From Chamaecyparis obtusa (Eukaryota; Streptophyta; Pinopsida; Cupressales; Cupressaceae): a stretch of DNA of 64,000 nucleotides. Position numbers and translations under genes: made by a program. Under the pieces are notes generated by a model, which ran no database searches, had not been told where the DNA came from, and saw only the letters and a list, made by a program, of their open reading frames with translations. Positions 1 through 12,249 of the stretch are shown in pieces (positions within the stretch are counted from its first letter, which is position 1; each line of letters starts with the position of its first letter). The DNA is taken from the NCBI GenBank assembly GCA_027943335.1, contig BSBK01007741.1, forward strand, positions 62,001 to 126,000, written 5' to 3'.

Positions 1-119
1 CATCAAGACAATTTTTTCACTCCAACTTGGAATGATCCTAACAATGCAACCTACACCACATATCAGATAGGAGAGTGGTCAAGGAGGAACCATTATCCTA
101 AAGGCTAACATCATGTTTT

Positions 120-1140
120 AACCTCATAATGAAGTCTTGGACTCTCTAAGTAATAGCAAGGTCCTCGCCAAGGAATGTCCCACCGAGATTGAAGTCCATG
201 GTCAGGATCCCCTTGGCCTGATATAGGCTAAGCTCTAGTTGAGTATATGCTACCTCACTCACCCGGTCGTAGTCAGTGAGGGATTGTTTCATCCAAGGCT
301 CATTTTCCATCTTGATCTAATTGGCCTCCCCTCTCCATGGAAGCCACAAGTGGGAGAAGTTGGTTTAGATATACCCATTAAGGCCCTTGGATGAATTTTG
401 ACTTAAGAGCATCTTTTATATTTTAGGGATGTCGACCACTTGAATGTTGATGACACTAGACACCAGGGGTTCTTGGACAAGCTAGATTTAAACATTTTTT
501 AATTTTCCAACCATCATGAAAATAGTTTTTTCAAGTTGAACCACTACACCCTTGTATGGCATGGGGACCAACCTAAGCTTCTTGTAGATGGATAAAGGCA
601 TGACATTACCAAAATCTTTGAAATCTACTAGATAATTATGTAGGTTCTTACTATAAATCTTAAGGTTGAGCAGGAAGGGAGGGTCCTCTATATTCCCCTA
701 GAACATGACCACATTAGCATTGTCAAAAGTGATGACATTAGGTGGGTTATGACGGGCTTCTGAGTTCTCCAAATGTTGTAGGAGAGCTTTCTTCTTCTCG
801 AGATAGATAATCAATACCTCTATTAAGGTCATTGTGGTAGAAGTGTTTTCCATCACTTTCATGATGTCAAACCATCCCTTCAGGATTCTTGGGCTTTTCA
901 TCATGGATTTTTAGGTAGAGTGGAAGATAGGTCCTCTTGGAGGGGGCGGGTTAACATTTTCTTGGGAATCTAGGGGAATATTGGTGCTCTTTAGGAGAAT
1001 ACGTGAAGGGGCCTTTGTTAGATCATCTCATAGTGTTGTAAGAAGCCCATGAGCTGGTGAAGGTGTTAGCCTCAAAGGCAGGGATGGAATCATCAAAGAA
1101 CCCATGTGGATCATGTTCTTCTTCGTCTTCTCTATCTACT
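120..1140 (-). pseudogene. Decayed gypsy gag-pol fragment, protease region
   Basis: Reverse-strand translation gives the protease neighbourhood of plant Ty3/gypsy polyproteins: NVMPLSIYKKLRLVP, then VVDIPK, then a SHLWLPWRG-like block and a KMENEPW-like stretch. In the family this part matures the polyprotein with an aspartic protease. The expected catalytic D-S-G just before NVMPL has decayed to D-F-K. Upstream (to about 1140) an acidic stretch reads VDREDEEEHDPHG. Stops interrupt the frame. No LTRs are seen for it, so it is a relic predating or flanking element H. The bases on either side (1-119 and 1141-1300) show nothing I can name. Confidence 0.7.
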
Positions 1141-1302
1141 CTGAAAAAAGATGGTCTTGCAAATAAAGGAAGACTTATGAGGTTTTGCTAGAGGTTCTAG
1201 AGGTGTCAGACCAGTATGTGATTGGCGACTTGACTGAGAGATCTAAATGATCTTCTCTAGAGTAGCATAATTTGCCTCAAAATGTGATCAACTAGTATCA
1301 TG

Positions 1303-2345
1303 TACCCAAACTTAATGTTTCTTCACAAAATCCTCTATGAGTAATTAAAAGGAAATCAATGATGATTTTGATCAGATTTCCATTGCTAGAAAATAACATA
1401 AAGGAAAGACATATCCGCATAGACAATATCAGAAAGTATTATAAAAAATAGGAAGATTTATTGGCATAAAGGAAGAGTTATCAAAAAATACTATCAAAAA
1501 GCGTTAGCAGTGAAAGAAATAAAAGATTATAAATGAGGAAGATGTTGAAGTAGAAAAATGGTTTATAGAAGATTGAGAAACCCTAATCAGGGAAAAAGTT
1601 ATAAGAGGAGATCTAAGGTAAAGGAAATGATGTTGAGAGACAGATACAAATACGAACATATAAAAAGATACAAATCAGAGAACATAGATAGAAGTGAAGA
1701 GTCGTGTTATCAGTAGAGATTAGAAAGTAGATAAGAATAGAAGAAGAGAGAAATGAGATTTGTCAAGCTTTAGGGGAAAGTATCTACAAGTCAAATTTAT
1801 TGTTGATTTATTCATACTAGTTTAACAAAAAGATTTTGAAATCCCTTAACCAGGTAGTCTCTAACTGGAGTTAGAAGTTATTTTTAGGAACTTATTGTAA
1901 ATCCTTTAACAAGGTGAACATTATATAACTAGGATAAAATCTCTTAATAAAGTAGTCTTTAATAGGAATTCTGATACTCCTAACAGGGTATTAGACACTC
2001 CTAATAGGGTGAAGTCATTCAGAAGATGATACTTACGTAAGCTCTTAATCAGGCATCTTATTATTGTAGTAGTGAATTTTGGGTATCATCCCCACCATAG
2101 TTTTTCCCTCTAAAAAAGGGTTTTCTATGACACCAAAATATTGTGTTAAAGTATTTGAATGTTTATGTGTTAAGTGCATGTAATCAGTTATCAGTTAGAC
2201 ATTACAGTAGCTATCGGTAAAAGATAAAACATTTATCGATATAAGTAATTTATTGGCTATCAGTTTATGATTAGAATGTTGAATTAGTTTAAATTATTTG
2301 TGGTTCTAATTTAGCCCCTCTCAATACCCAACCTAGAACTTTTCA
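1303..2345 (+). repeat. Probable 5' LTR of element H
   Basis: The right end is fixed by the primer binding site at 2351. The left edge is only a guess, placed where gypsy-like coding ends. The LTR holds repeated phrases of the type 'cctaacagggta' and 'ctcttaataaagtag' (1850-2030), also found in the E LTRs and in the right end of the window. At about 2088-2150 lies a module (tatcatccccacc, then a CCC/GGG-bracketed stretch, then accaaaatatt) that recurs in the LTRs of E and C in the same orientation relative to each element. Confidence 0.45.
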
Positions 2346-2350
2346 ATAAT

Positions 2351-2362
2351 TGGTATTAGAGC
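2351..2362 (+). other. Primer binding site of H
   Basis: TGGTATTAGAGC follows the LTR end after a short spacer. It matches, with one change, the initiator-methionine tRNA complement (TGGTATCAGAGC) used by most plant Ty1/copia elements, which primes minus-strand DNA synthesis. Confidence 0.75.
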
Positions 2363-2399
2363 TTTGGTTCTCTAGAGGAAAGTTTAACAACTTGAGCGT

Positions 2400-3535
2400 A
2401 GATATGGAATGATGGGAAGTTACAGGTATTAGAGAGAATTAGAGGAGGCCCTAGAAGGTTATATTGAATAGATCCAATATCTAAAGAATAAGCTAAGAAC
2501 ATCATTTGCAAAAGAAAGGAACTGATAGAAAGACTATAAATGATCCTTGCTGATCTAGATAGACTATCAGAAGATGGTATCACTTCTGAGGAATTTGATG
2601 CGGCTATACAAGACCTATCAAAAAAGAACAATGAATTAATTGAGAAAATTAGTCAAATGAAAAAGGAACATGAAATTCAATCCTTGATAATGATAGTAGT
2701 ACTAGAAAGAATGAGGACTATCAAAAGTGCCAAATAAATTTTGGAAACCAGGAAGAGAAATGCTAAAGAAACAACTAGAAACAAATATTTATTCCTGCAA
2801 GTACAAATAGAAGAATTCAAAGAAAGAAATGACATGATAAGAGATATCAATGGTAGGATTCAACAACTACAAGTAGAAAATCATAAGTAGAAGGAAGAAA
2901 ATGAAGAACTAAGAAACAACTTGAAATTTGAAAAAGAATATAATGCTACATTCACAAAGATCAAACAAAACATGCTGAAAAATGATGAACAACTAAAAAA
3001 TCAAAGAAAAATAGGTGACCTACCGGAATGGGGTATATCATTAACAACACAATGGAGATCATTGAATCATCAAAATTGAGACAATGAACCTCTGAAGGAT
3101 CCAGTGATATACAAGGTAAGAAATCTTACAAGACTACTTCCTACAACTATGGAAAACATGGTCATACTACAAATATATGTAGAAGAAAATAAGTTAACAT
3201 TCCTAAAAGTGCATACTTCAATGGTTACTATTAAAATTGCAACAAGTTTGGTCATAAATCTATTGAGTGTAGATCTAAAACTATTAATAGAATATCTGAG
3301 AAACATTTTCATGGATATTGCTACAAATATAATTATTATGGACACAAAGCTAAAGAATGTAGGAAACCAAGGTACCGACAATAAGGAAATCAATTTATTA
3401 TAAAAGAAGAGAAACAAACAACTATGTTACATGCTTTAATTGTCGAAAATATGGACACCTAGCATCAGAATGTAGAAAAGAAAGCACTGAAACAAGAACT
3501 AAACCATGGAGACCATTTTCATTACCATGTTAAAT
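2400..3535 (+). pseudogene. Gag-like relic of H with coiled coil and four zinc knuckles
   Basis: An N-terminal charged, heptad-like segment (2540-2737, rich in K, E, L and I) is followed at 3106-3520 by four zinc-knuckle blocks: YNYGKHGHTTNIC, NCNKFGHKSIEC, CYKYNYYGHKAKEC and CFNCRKYGHLASEC. The knuckle pattern C-x2-C-x4-H-x4-C binds nucleic acid in Gag. In three blocks a Cys is Tyr or missing, as expected from G-to-A change of TGT/TGC codons. Stops and a frameshift before the fourth knuckle kill the frame. E has a homologous gag on the other strand (26700-28110). Confidence 0.65.
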
Positions 3536-4129
3536 TTTCTCAAAGTTTGTTCATCCCACCTACTAATACAAATATCATAACACTACCACCAATGACACTA
3601 AAGGATAAAATATCATAAATAAAGATCAAGTTAGAGAGGAAATGAAGAATATCTGGAAAAGAAGGAAGATGTTGTATTATCAATGGAAGACCCTGTGTCA
3701 GATGATGTAGGGGATTCATATACCAACTAAGCAAGTAAGTAGATGCTTAGGGACATAAAAATTTATTGAAATACTTGAGAAGTCCCTTAAATAAAATTAT
3801 GAGCCAAAATATTCATGAGCATAAAATAGATGCAATGATAATTACAAAAGTAGAAAAGTTGATGGAAAGTATTAAGTATGAGATTACTATCAATTAACTA
3901 AGATCACTATTAGTATAAAAGTTATTGTCAACCTACAATAAATATTTTGGTATAATAGTCATTAGACACCTTTTCATCATATATAATGACACTTATCATA
4001 AAATAATCACATTTTGAAAAGTCACTGCAAAGATCAAAGCTTAAGGAAATATTTTTGTTTATTATGCTAATTCATTCTATAGAAAGGATTTAGACGGATT
4101 GATTGAACTAAAAACCCTAGTGAAGGAAC

Positions 4130-5955
4130 ATATAAAGATCAAAATGATAGAGAGAGTGGTATTAGTTAACAAATCATAAGAAGATGAACTAGAATATGAG
4201 CTTAGTACTCTGAAATTTTCAGATTCAAGCGAAGATGGAGCATTTTCCTGAATACCATGTAGAGTTATGTTGATAGAAGATGTAAGATTGTTTATTCAGT
4301 ATAAGTAGATTGAAATTGGTGATGAAGATATAAGGATAGCCTACCAAGAATTATACAAAGAGAAAGGAATGTTGAATGAAGAATATGGGCATCTAAAAAC
4401 AAAAGGACTAACACATATCATACATATGCAAAATAATTTTGAAGCTAAATGGATCAAGTGTGTATTGAGTTGAATACATGGAGACTACATATGGCTGGAA
4501 GGAGATAGACAAATTGAAATCATAAAGGAAATCATTAGTACAATCACAGGACTATTAGCTAATGGGAGAAAATGTGTAAAAGAATTAAATCTTAAAACAC
4601 AAATTGAAGTTTTAATAGAGCACATGCAAGATCATAAAACCTTTGTTGTGAGAAATATCTTGGATAAGGAAATGAGATTTGCATCAATGATTATTGGTTA
4701 CAAGATCTATCAAGTGAACCAGTTAGACAATATATTAGGAGGAGCACTACAAGTTGCATATGACATTTTTTTGATTAGGTAAAAGTAGGTTTGAAGGGGA
4801 CCCAAAACCCCAAACAAAAAAACCAAAGTCAGGAACTAGTTTTACATGGACCAACAACCTAGAGTTTCAAAAAAGAATTTGAAGGCTAGTTTTACAAGGA
4901 CCAGCAACCAAGTCAAGCTGGTTTTATAGGGATAGGAAACTAACATAATTCAAAAAAAGAACAGAGACCAAAAGTCCAGAAAATACCACAGAGAAACAAA
5001 ATAGAGCAGAAAAAAAACAATTGATTAGACCAGATCTTTAATAGCACTAGTAATAGAAGTGCCTATGACAGCAACCTCTTTGAGATAATCTTGAATATTC
5101 TTAGCAGTGAGCTAGAGTTCATCTTTCTTAGTGCTTTGCCAATAGTGGAGCATGTCCAGTCGAAGTAGCTTCATCAGGAGAAGGTTTTCCAATAGAAGAA
5201 GCAATAGTCGGGATGGTTGCATATGAGATTGTTAACGAAGGTAACATATATGATTTAGCAGAAATGATGTAGAATCAACTGGTGGTGAATTTAAGTAAAA
5301 TCAAGAAACAAGGACTAAAGTTTGGAACACTACTAGCATGTGTGTTTTTTATATACAAAACTATTTTCTAGGCATCGCTAGAGTAAATTAGATAGTTAGT
5401 GAACCAGTTATACATCAGATTAATAAGTGCATTAAAAAATTGGGAAGTAATTACAATATAGTAATGTGGAGTTATTTTAAATAATTTCAAGGAAGAATGT
5501 ATGACAAATATCGGATACAACCTCATATTGTTGAAAAATACAAGAAAGATATATGTTTTCTAGGTAGTAAACATTCATGTATAATCAAAGTAGTGGAGCC
5601 TCAAATATCTTGGTTACAACCATTTTCATATGAAGAAAAAGTGAATGAGCTTACACCAAGTATTGAAAAACTATTGAGTTAACGTAAGGATATGACAACT
5701 AATCATTTTGGAACCTATGAAGAAGTATACAAAAGGATAACATCAAATGAGAAGAAATAAAAGAAAGAAAGTAGTAGTACAATGAGAAGAAAGAAACCAA
5801 ATATAGTACCAGAGACATATGCCAAAATCAAGAACAAGTTAGCTAAATAGAGACAGGGTACTGACAAAGAATTTGGTGGAGAGCTGCCAATGGTAAAGAG
5901 AGAAAGATCAAGAACTGCACAATCTACACTAAGGATGAATACAAGAATTCAACCA
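4130..5955 (+). pseudogene. H second reading frame: unknown protein shared with element E
   Basis: I do not recognise the family. The translation aligns along its length with the E frame at 24087-26147. Shared blocks, in order, are IP-x2-V-x-L-x-EDV, HLK-x-KGL, NF-x3-WI-x3-LS, a W-L stretch, an IGYKI-x-Q-type block, KFG-x-LL followed by a hydrophobic FF-x-I segment, IKVVEP, and FGTYEE. It carries stops and is split by a 448-base LINE insertion (4768-5215), then by E at 5955. Its preservation in two different elements argues for a real protein once used by this family of passengers. Function is unknown. The stretch 3536-4129 before it is degenerate and shows no clear gene. Confidence 0.6.
4768..5215 (-). 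mobile_element. 5'-truncated LINE 3' end inside H
   Basis: The insert is flanked by near-identical 15-base direct repeats (gttgcatatgacatt at 4753-4767, gttgcatatgagatt at 5216-5230, one mismatch). Its left edge is a T run, which is a poly(A) tail read on the minus strand. The minus-strand sequence is a short coding end followed by a T-rich 3' untranslated region with three repeats of a 'ggtcc-tgtaaaactag' phrase. Long target duplications, a poly(A) tail and 5' truncation are the marks of L1-type retroposition. Removing it restores the flanking H reading frame. Confidence 0.8.
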
Positions 5956-7269
5956 TGTTGGGATAGAAACATAAGGGACTGAGAGGGGAGGGGTGAATTA
6001 GTACCGTAAAAAAATTTTAACTGAATACTCAATTAACAAATAGTAGTAACTGACTAACCAACTGAATCCATTATATGCAACATTCATTCAAATGACTTTG
6101 TAAATATAAAGTGCATGAAATCAAACAATAGATCAATCATGAAATATAACACATAAGACCAATATTTTGGTTACGTAGAAACCCTTGTTAGAAGGTAAAA
6201 CCTATAGTGGGGATGACACCCACAAATTCTTCACTATTGTAGATAATAAAGTATGCTGGTTAAGGATACAAGTTTTGATCACTTTTGGTGATCTTACCCT
6301 ATTAGGAGTAATAATCAGATTGACTAGATCTACCTTGTGAAAGGATTTAAACAACACTACTTGAGTGTGCACTTGGTTAAGATATTTAAAAACACACTGT
6401 TAAGTCTACTCTATTAGGAGATTTTACAAACTTTGTTACAGTGATCAGAGAATAACAGAAAGGGTATTTGTAAATGACAACTAAATTTTTTCTAAATCAG
6501 ATCAATAATATACTGAATGAATATCACCTCAATGTGTAGTAGACTATCCTCTTTTCTTCTTGGTAGCCTTAACTATTTCTGAATAAACTGAATTGGATCT
6601 CTGATAACTTCTTTGGCATGCAAACCTTGTCTAAATTTTGATGTCTTTAAGGTGGCTACTACTTCAAGATCTCCTTCTTTGTATATGATCGATTGCATGT
6701 CAAAATAACATCAATTAGAAATATATAGAAAACTATTAAGATTTTCATGACCTAATTAGGTTTACAAGATCTTAGAAAACCTAAGATCTAAGGCGTACAA
6801 AATTAACCTAGATCAGACTATTACATAGGAATCATCACTACATTTAATGATTACATCCACAATAAATAATCCTCAATCTTGATAAAACATTTTATGAATC
6901 CATGTAACCGTTTGCATAGATAGGTGTGCCATTCCTGATTACTATGTCATTTCCTAGATAACACAGTAAACACAACTTTATCTATTTGGTGAATACAATG
7001 GTGCTCGATGTATATGTTTCTCGGTGTTTACTGATGCTTGGTTCTTAGTTTACTCTGATGCTCGGTAAATATGCTTTGGTGCTAGGTTAAACTTGTTTCC
7101 TTATATCTTTCAGTACTGCCTTGTGATTGTTCGGTATGAAGGCTTGTTTGTTCAATCGACTAGCATATTATGGCTTGTTGCTCCTTATTTTACCAACTAA
7201 TCAGCTTAGATAATTGAATGATCTAGTTTTATACTAATGACAACATCTAATGCTCAAATAGAGATAACA
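5956..7269 (-). repeat. 3' LTR of E
   Basis: 1314 bases, matching the interrupted copy at 28145-29284 plus 62648-62820 (1313 bases). It carries several 'ctcggt' phrases and the shared copia module at about 6155-6225 (accaatattttggttac then ggggatgacacccac). The plus-strand end, gagataaca, abuts the polypurine tract. Confidence 0.88.
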
Positions 7270-7283
7270 ATCTCCCCCTTTGG
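7270..7283 (-). other. Polypurine tract of E
   Basis: Plus-strand ATCTCCCCCTTTGG immediately inside the 3' LTR reads as a purine run on the element strand. It primes plus-strand DNA synthesis in LTR elements. The same sequence lies at the matching place in C (30589). Confidence 0.8.
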
Positions 7284-7343
7284 CATTAGTATCAAAACTT
7301 ATAATGTATACCAACCCATATATCTCAAACTATTCTTACACTT

Positions 7344-8845
7344 TGATGAGCCTATAATTTTTCATATTTATATCATTTTTTATAACACTTTACATCATGT
7401 TTATAATACCTTTCCAAGTCATTTCCATACATTGCCTTGATTTATGAAGCATTAACAATGATTAATGATTTATTGATTAACATTTGTATGTGTAGCTAGT
7501 TAATGATAAATTATGATGATTTATTATGATAAATGGTTATTATTAAATAATAAATGTTTTGAGATGATTAAAATGTTTTTTGTAAGATACACAAGTCATT
7601 CATGCAGCTGGAAAGAAGGAGAAGCAAGTTGACACTTGTCAATATTCAATAGTTGCAGGAAATGCAGAAAAAGTCAAAACCCATTTTCAGTAAAATAGGC
7701 ATATCTCACTCAATTCTTAATGAAATTCATATTTTCTTAATGATTTGGAAAGCTGAAATAGAGGAGAAAAAACATGTTAAATTTTTTTGATCCAATTCAC
7801 AATACTTAATGAGAAGCACATATGTCAAGTTGACTGAGTAAAAATAGCCGAATTTGAAGGCAACCAAAACCCAATCTTGGTAAAATGATCATATCTTTCT
7901 CATTTATTTATGAAATATAGATTTTAAAAATGATCTAGAAAGATAAGAAGGAGGATCATAATCTGGTTAAAGCATTTGAGATAACTCACAATAATAAGTG
8001 AGCACCATCCATTTGAATCTGGCTGCAAGAAAAGTGGAACAACAAATCAACAAACTTAGTCAAACTTCTTCTATTTATTGTAATTTCAGTTATGACTTAA
8101 AAAGAGGTTGGATATGATTTTTATTTTATTTATGAACACAAAAAATATCCAACAAATCAGCTTTCTCATAAAAAAGTGCAAACAAACTCTTTTTCCAATC
8201 AGTCAAGTAGATGAATTGTAATAGGACTCTTCTTCTTAGTCATTGTTTTAGAATAAGTCTCTTCCTTATTTAAAGGAATGATGAGACATGTGTTAGATTG
8301 TTTTTAGGGAGTCAATAAGCTTATATATTCAAAATTTTAATCAAGAAAAAGAAGGAGCAAGTGGTATTTGTTCATTAGTTTTAGAGATTCATCATTTTGT
8401 AGAAGGAAATTTGTAACAGCAGTAATAATTTTAATAGAAGTTGTAGATTGTATTTTCATGGAGGCATGTTACTTGTATATGATGTTTTAAGGACATATAT
8501 CAAAGTTTAAATTATCTAAGAAAGGTCCTCTTATGATAGTTTTTACCTTTGTTACTATAGAAGTAGGACACATAGCAAACTGCTATGTATTACATAGTTT
8601 CCTGCAGCCATTATTGTGCAGTTAGATTAATTTTCAGCATTGTTATACTTTTAGTTTTGCAATGATAGAATGACTTAGAGAATCCCAAAGTGCATATACT
8701 TTGCAAGCCTATTTCAAGTATACATCCTCGGGTTGATAATTTAAATATGCCTTCATAATGATGACATAACTACTTAGTATGGATGTCCAATCCCTAAGTT
8801 ATGGTTCTTAAGCCTAGTTATTAAAACCATTATAGGAGCCCAACA
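7344..8845 (+). repeat. 5' LTR of K
   Basis: 1502 bases, TGATGAGCC to CCCAACA. It is intact and matches the 3' copy along its length, apart from small changes and a 12-base stretch (8613-8624) lost at the LINE insertion in the other copy. Confidence 0.88.
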
Positions 8846-8849
8846 TTTT

Positions 8850-8871
8850 TGGTGCCATTTCTGGAGATGGG
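8850..8871 (+). other. Primer binding site of K
   Basis: TGGTGCCATTTCTGGAGA follows the LTR after four bases. It resembles the TGGCGCCGTTGCCGGGGA-type site of plant gypsy elements with C-to-T and G-to-A changes, and so places K with gypsy, unlike its host E. Confidence 0.65.
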
Positions 8872-8993
8872 TCAAGCTATGAGAGTCTCTGAGTTTTTAG
8901 AAGCTCTTTTTCATTTTTCTAGTATCACAGTTTCCCTTCAAAGCACTTAGTATTAGAAACGTTTGCAAAAGTACCATAAGCAACAAAAAATAT

Positions 8994-9731
8994 ATGGATG
9001 ATGGATCCATGAAGAAAAGCAACCAAGAGCCTATCTTATTTGTAGCAAGTCTGGAAATAAATGAAGACATGTTCTCTAGCATCATAGAGGAATTTTGTTC
9101 ACATATTGATGACAAGATGTTGATTTATGAGGAGGAAAATGAAGAAATCACCATACACAAGGTTGCTTCTCAAGCTGAATGTGATGTCAAATCAGAACTC
9201 CTACTTCAAGAAGAGACCAGTAATAAAGTGAAAATTAGTCCCCTAATGTAGAAAAGTAAAGAAGATAATGAAGAAGACTAGTTTTGGGATGATTTAGAGG
9301 AGTTTTTCTCAACCTTAGATGCTAAACCGACATCTTTTGTAGTGCAAAACTATGAGCATCACAAGGAGAGTTCAAAATTTGTTCTTTCAAGAGGGTGTCC
9401 AATCAGACATCTCATTCATATGGAGGCAAATACATCATCACAAGTTATGCTTGCATCAAAGAAAGAAGCTACAATTGAAGATGAAGCTAAATATGCAGTT
9501 GCACCTAAAGGAGAAATGTTTCAGATTACTTATGCACTTCAATACAATAGTATGTATTTTCAGCATGAAGTGATAAGTATTTTTAGTAATGTATTTCCAA
9601 AAGTGTTATTGTTTATTAAGTTTCTATTGATGTTGCAACTATTTCTAATTTCTCATAAGCATGTGAAGCATTGGAAGTTGTTGAGAAGAGGAAGATACTT
9701 CAAAAAACCAGTCAATGGTTTTGTTTGCTAA
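8994..9731 (+). pseudogene. Only reading frame of K; unknown protein, two amber stops
   Basis: I do not recognise this protein. One frame runs 246 codons from ATG at 8994 to TAA at 9729, broken only by TAG at 9249 and 9279. The N-terminal two thirds are acidic (EEENEEITIHK, DDLEEFFSTLDAK). The C-terminus has a strongly hydrophobic run (VLLFIKFLLMLQLFLI) followed by a basic tail (KHWKLLRRGRYFKK), as in a tail-anchored membrane protein. There is no zinc knuckle, protease or polymerase motif. The absence of frameshifts suggests it was coding until recently. Confidence 0.5.
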
Positions 9732-10969
9732 TGTATTTTTTTCTGATTAGTGTAGGCTAGGATAGGTTTTTTCATTCAATAAGTGTTGTTACATGATGTC
9801 TTAGAGTTAGTAGTTGTCTAGTCTAGTTTGTTTCCTAGTTCTTCTTGTCTAAATGACTATCTTGGAGGAGTTCATAGCTGATTCATTTCTCATACTTCAA
9901 ATCATTTTTCAAGGGTGTGAGTGAGTCAAGTCTCTAATTCTGGAAGATTCTTTGTATGTTTTGTCAAAAAGTTCCATTAAGTAGTCTTATCTTCATGATG
10001 TCAAGAATGTTTATTCAATGATGGTGTCTAGTTGGTCTAATCATATTTTGTTTAATGGAGAATGGACATCCAAAGTTGTATTATAAGTCATCAGATAAAG
10101 AGAGAAAAGTGTAGGTTGCATGCAACAACTGTTGTCTGATTTAAAATTCTATCCTACAGCCACTGCTATGTGACTAAACAATTAGTCCTGCAGCCACTAC
10201 TATATGAATGAATAGTCATCCTATAGCAACCACTGTGTTATTCAAAAGGAAACTTGCACCGAGTATGAGAAAATCTAGAGCTACTGATATTAAATATGCA
10301 ATAGTCTCAAAGGGACCTGAATGTTCAACAAAGAAGGGACTTGTACTTTTAGCTATTTGCCAAGTTTGAATCTTCTCACAACAACACAAATGGTACTACA
10401 TTTATGATTTCTTTTTATCCATAATATTTATCAATTTTTTAGTAATTGATTATCTATGCATTGCACTATGTTTTTTGATTATCATTATTGTAATTATATA
10501 CTTCATAACTAATTTATTAAGCTACCCTCATACATACATTGTCATTTGAGGACAAATGACCTTTCAGCTATGGGGAACACGTGTATACCTTGTGTTGTTT
10601 TCATGGACCATAGGAGGATGACCTTTCCTGTATATTTGTATACTACCTTTTATATTTATGGTTATTGATGCAAAAAAATAAGAATGATAAAGTGAATAAA
10701 ATGGAATCTCTTGTGAAGAGATAACAAAGGGAAGAAAGTATCACAATGTGAGTGTTGGAGATGATATAAAGAAATCATAGGAAGACTTAAGGGTACAAGA
10801 AATAGAGAAGAAGATAATGAACCATATTCATGTCAAATGAAAATATTCTTAATCATAAAATACACATGCATGACATGTGCTATGAAAGATTGAAGTTGTC
10901 ATGGGATTTCATGCTAATAGTCTTCATGTCTATCTAATGCCTATCCCTTGCTTAAGGACAAGCAAGACT
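9732..10969 (+). other. K untranslated region with a short tandem repeat
   Basis: No gene seen. At 10152-10240 three degenerate copies of a unit of about 35 bases (cctacagccactgctatgtg and variants) follow one another. The phrase resembles the 'tgcagccatt' sequence in the K LTR. Confidence 0.5.
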
Positions 10970-10983
10970 TTAGCTGGGGGGAA
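10970..10983 (+). other. Polypurine tract of K
   Basis: TTAGCTGGGGGGAA lies directly against the 3' LTR start TGACGAGCC, the expected place for the plus-strand primer. Confidence 0.8.
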
Positions 10984-12249
10984 TGACGAGCCTATAATTT
11001 TTCATATTTATATCATTTTTTATAACACTTTACATCATGTTTATAATACCTTTCCAAGTCATTTCCATACATTACCTTGATTTATGAAGCATTAACTATG
11101 ATTAATGATTTATTGATTAACATTTATATGTGTAGCTAATTAATGATAAATTATGATGATTTATTATGATAAATAGTTATTATTAAATAATAAATATTTT
11201 GAGATGATTAACATATTGTTTTTGAGATACATGAGTCATTCATGCAGCTGGAAAGAATGAGAAGCAAGTTGACACTTGTCAATATTTGACAGTTGCAGGA
11301 AATGCAGAAAATGTCAAAAACCACTTTTAGTAAAATAGGCATATCTCACTCAATTCTTAATAAAATTTGGATTTTCTTAATGATTTGGAAATATGAAATA
11401 GAGGAGAAATTTTTTTAAAAAAGGTTTGATCCAATTCAAAATACTTAATGAGAAGCACTTATCTGAAGTTGACTGAGTAAAAATAGCTGAATTTGAAGGC
11501 AGCCAAAACCCAATCTTGGTAAAATGATCATATCTTTCTCATTTATTAATGAAATCCATATTTTCAAAATGATCTAGAAAGATAAGGAGGAGCATAATCT
11601 GGAAAAATAATTTGAGATAACTTGCAATAATAAGTGACCACCATCCGTTTGAATCTGGTTGCAAGAAAAGTGGAACAACAAATCAGTAGACTTAGTCAAA
11701 CTTCTTCTATTTATTGTAATTTCAGTTATGACTTCAAATGAGGATGCATATGATTTATATTGTATTTATGAACACAAAAAAATATCCAACAAATCAGCTT
11801 TCTCATAAAAGAGTGCAAACAAATTCTTTTTCCAATCAGTCAAGAAGATAAATTGTAATAGTACTCTTCTTCTTAGTCATTGTTTTAGAATAAGTCTCTT
11901 CCTTGTTTAAAGGAATGATGAGACATATGTTAGATGGTTTTTAGGAAGTCAATAAGCTTATATATTCAAAATTTTAATCAAGAAAAAGAAGGAGCAAGTG
12001 GTATTTGTTCATTAGTTTTAGAGAGTCATCATTTTGTAGAAGGAAATTTGTAACAACAACAATAATTTTAATAGAAGTTGTAGATTGTATTTTCATGGAG
12101 GCATGTTACTTGTGTATGATGTTTTAAGGATATATATGAGAGTTTAAATTATCTAAGAAATGTCCACTTATGATAGTTTTTACCTTTGGTACTATAGAAG
12201 TAGGACACATAGCAAATTGTTGTGTATTACACAGTTTCCTGCAGCCATT
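10984..12249 (+). repeat. 3' LTR of K, left part
   Basis: This aligns with 7344-8612 of the 5' LTR and stops after gcagccatt, where LINE L begins. The remainder resumes at 22163. Confidence 0.88.

Noticed and set aside
3070..3417. Reverse-strand hydrophobic frame opposite the H zinc knuckles
   Set aside because: It is the antisense shadow of the Lys/Asn-rich gag strand; no homology to the E counterpart on that strand.
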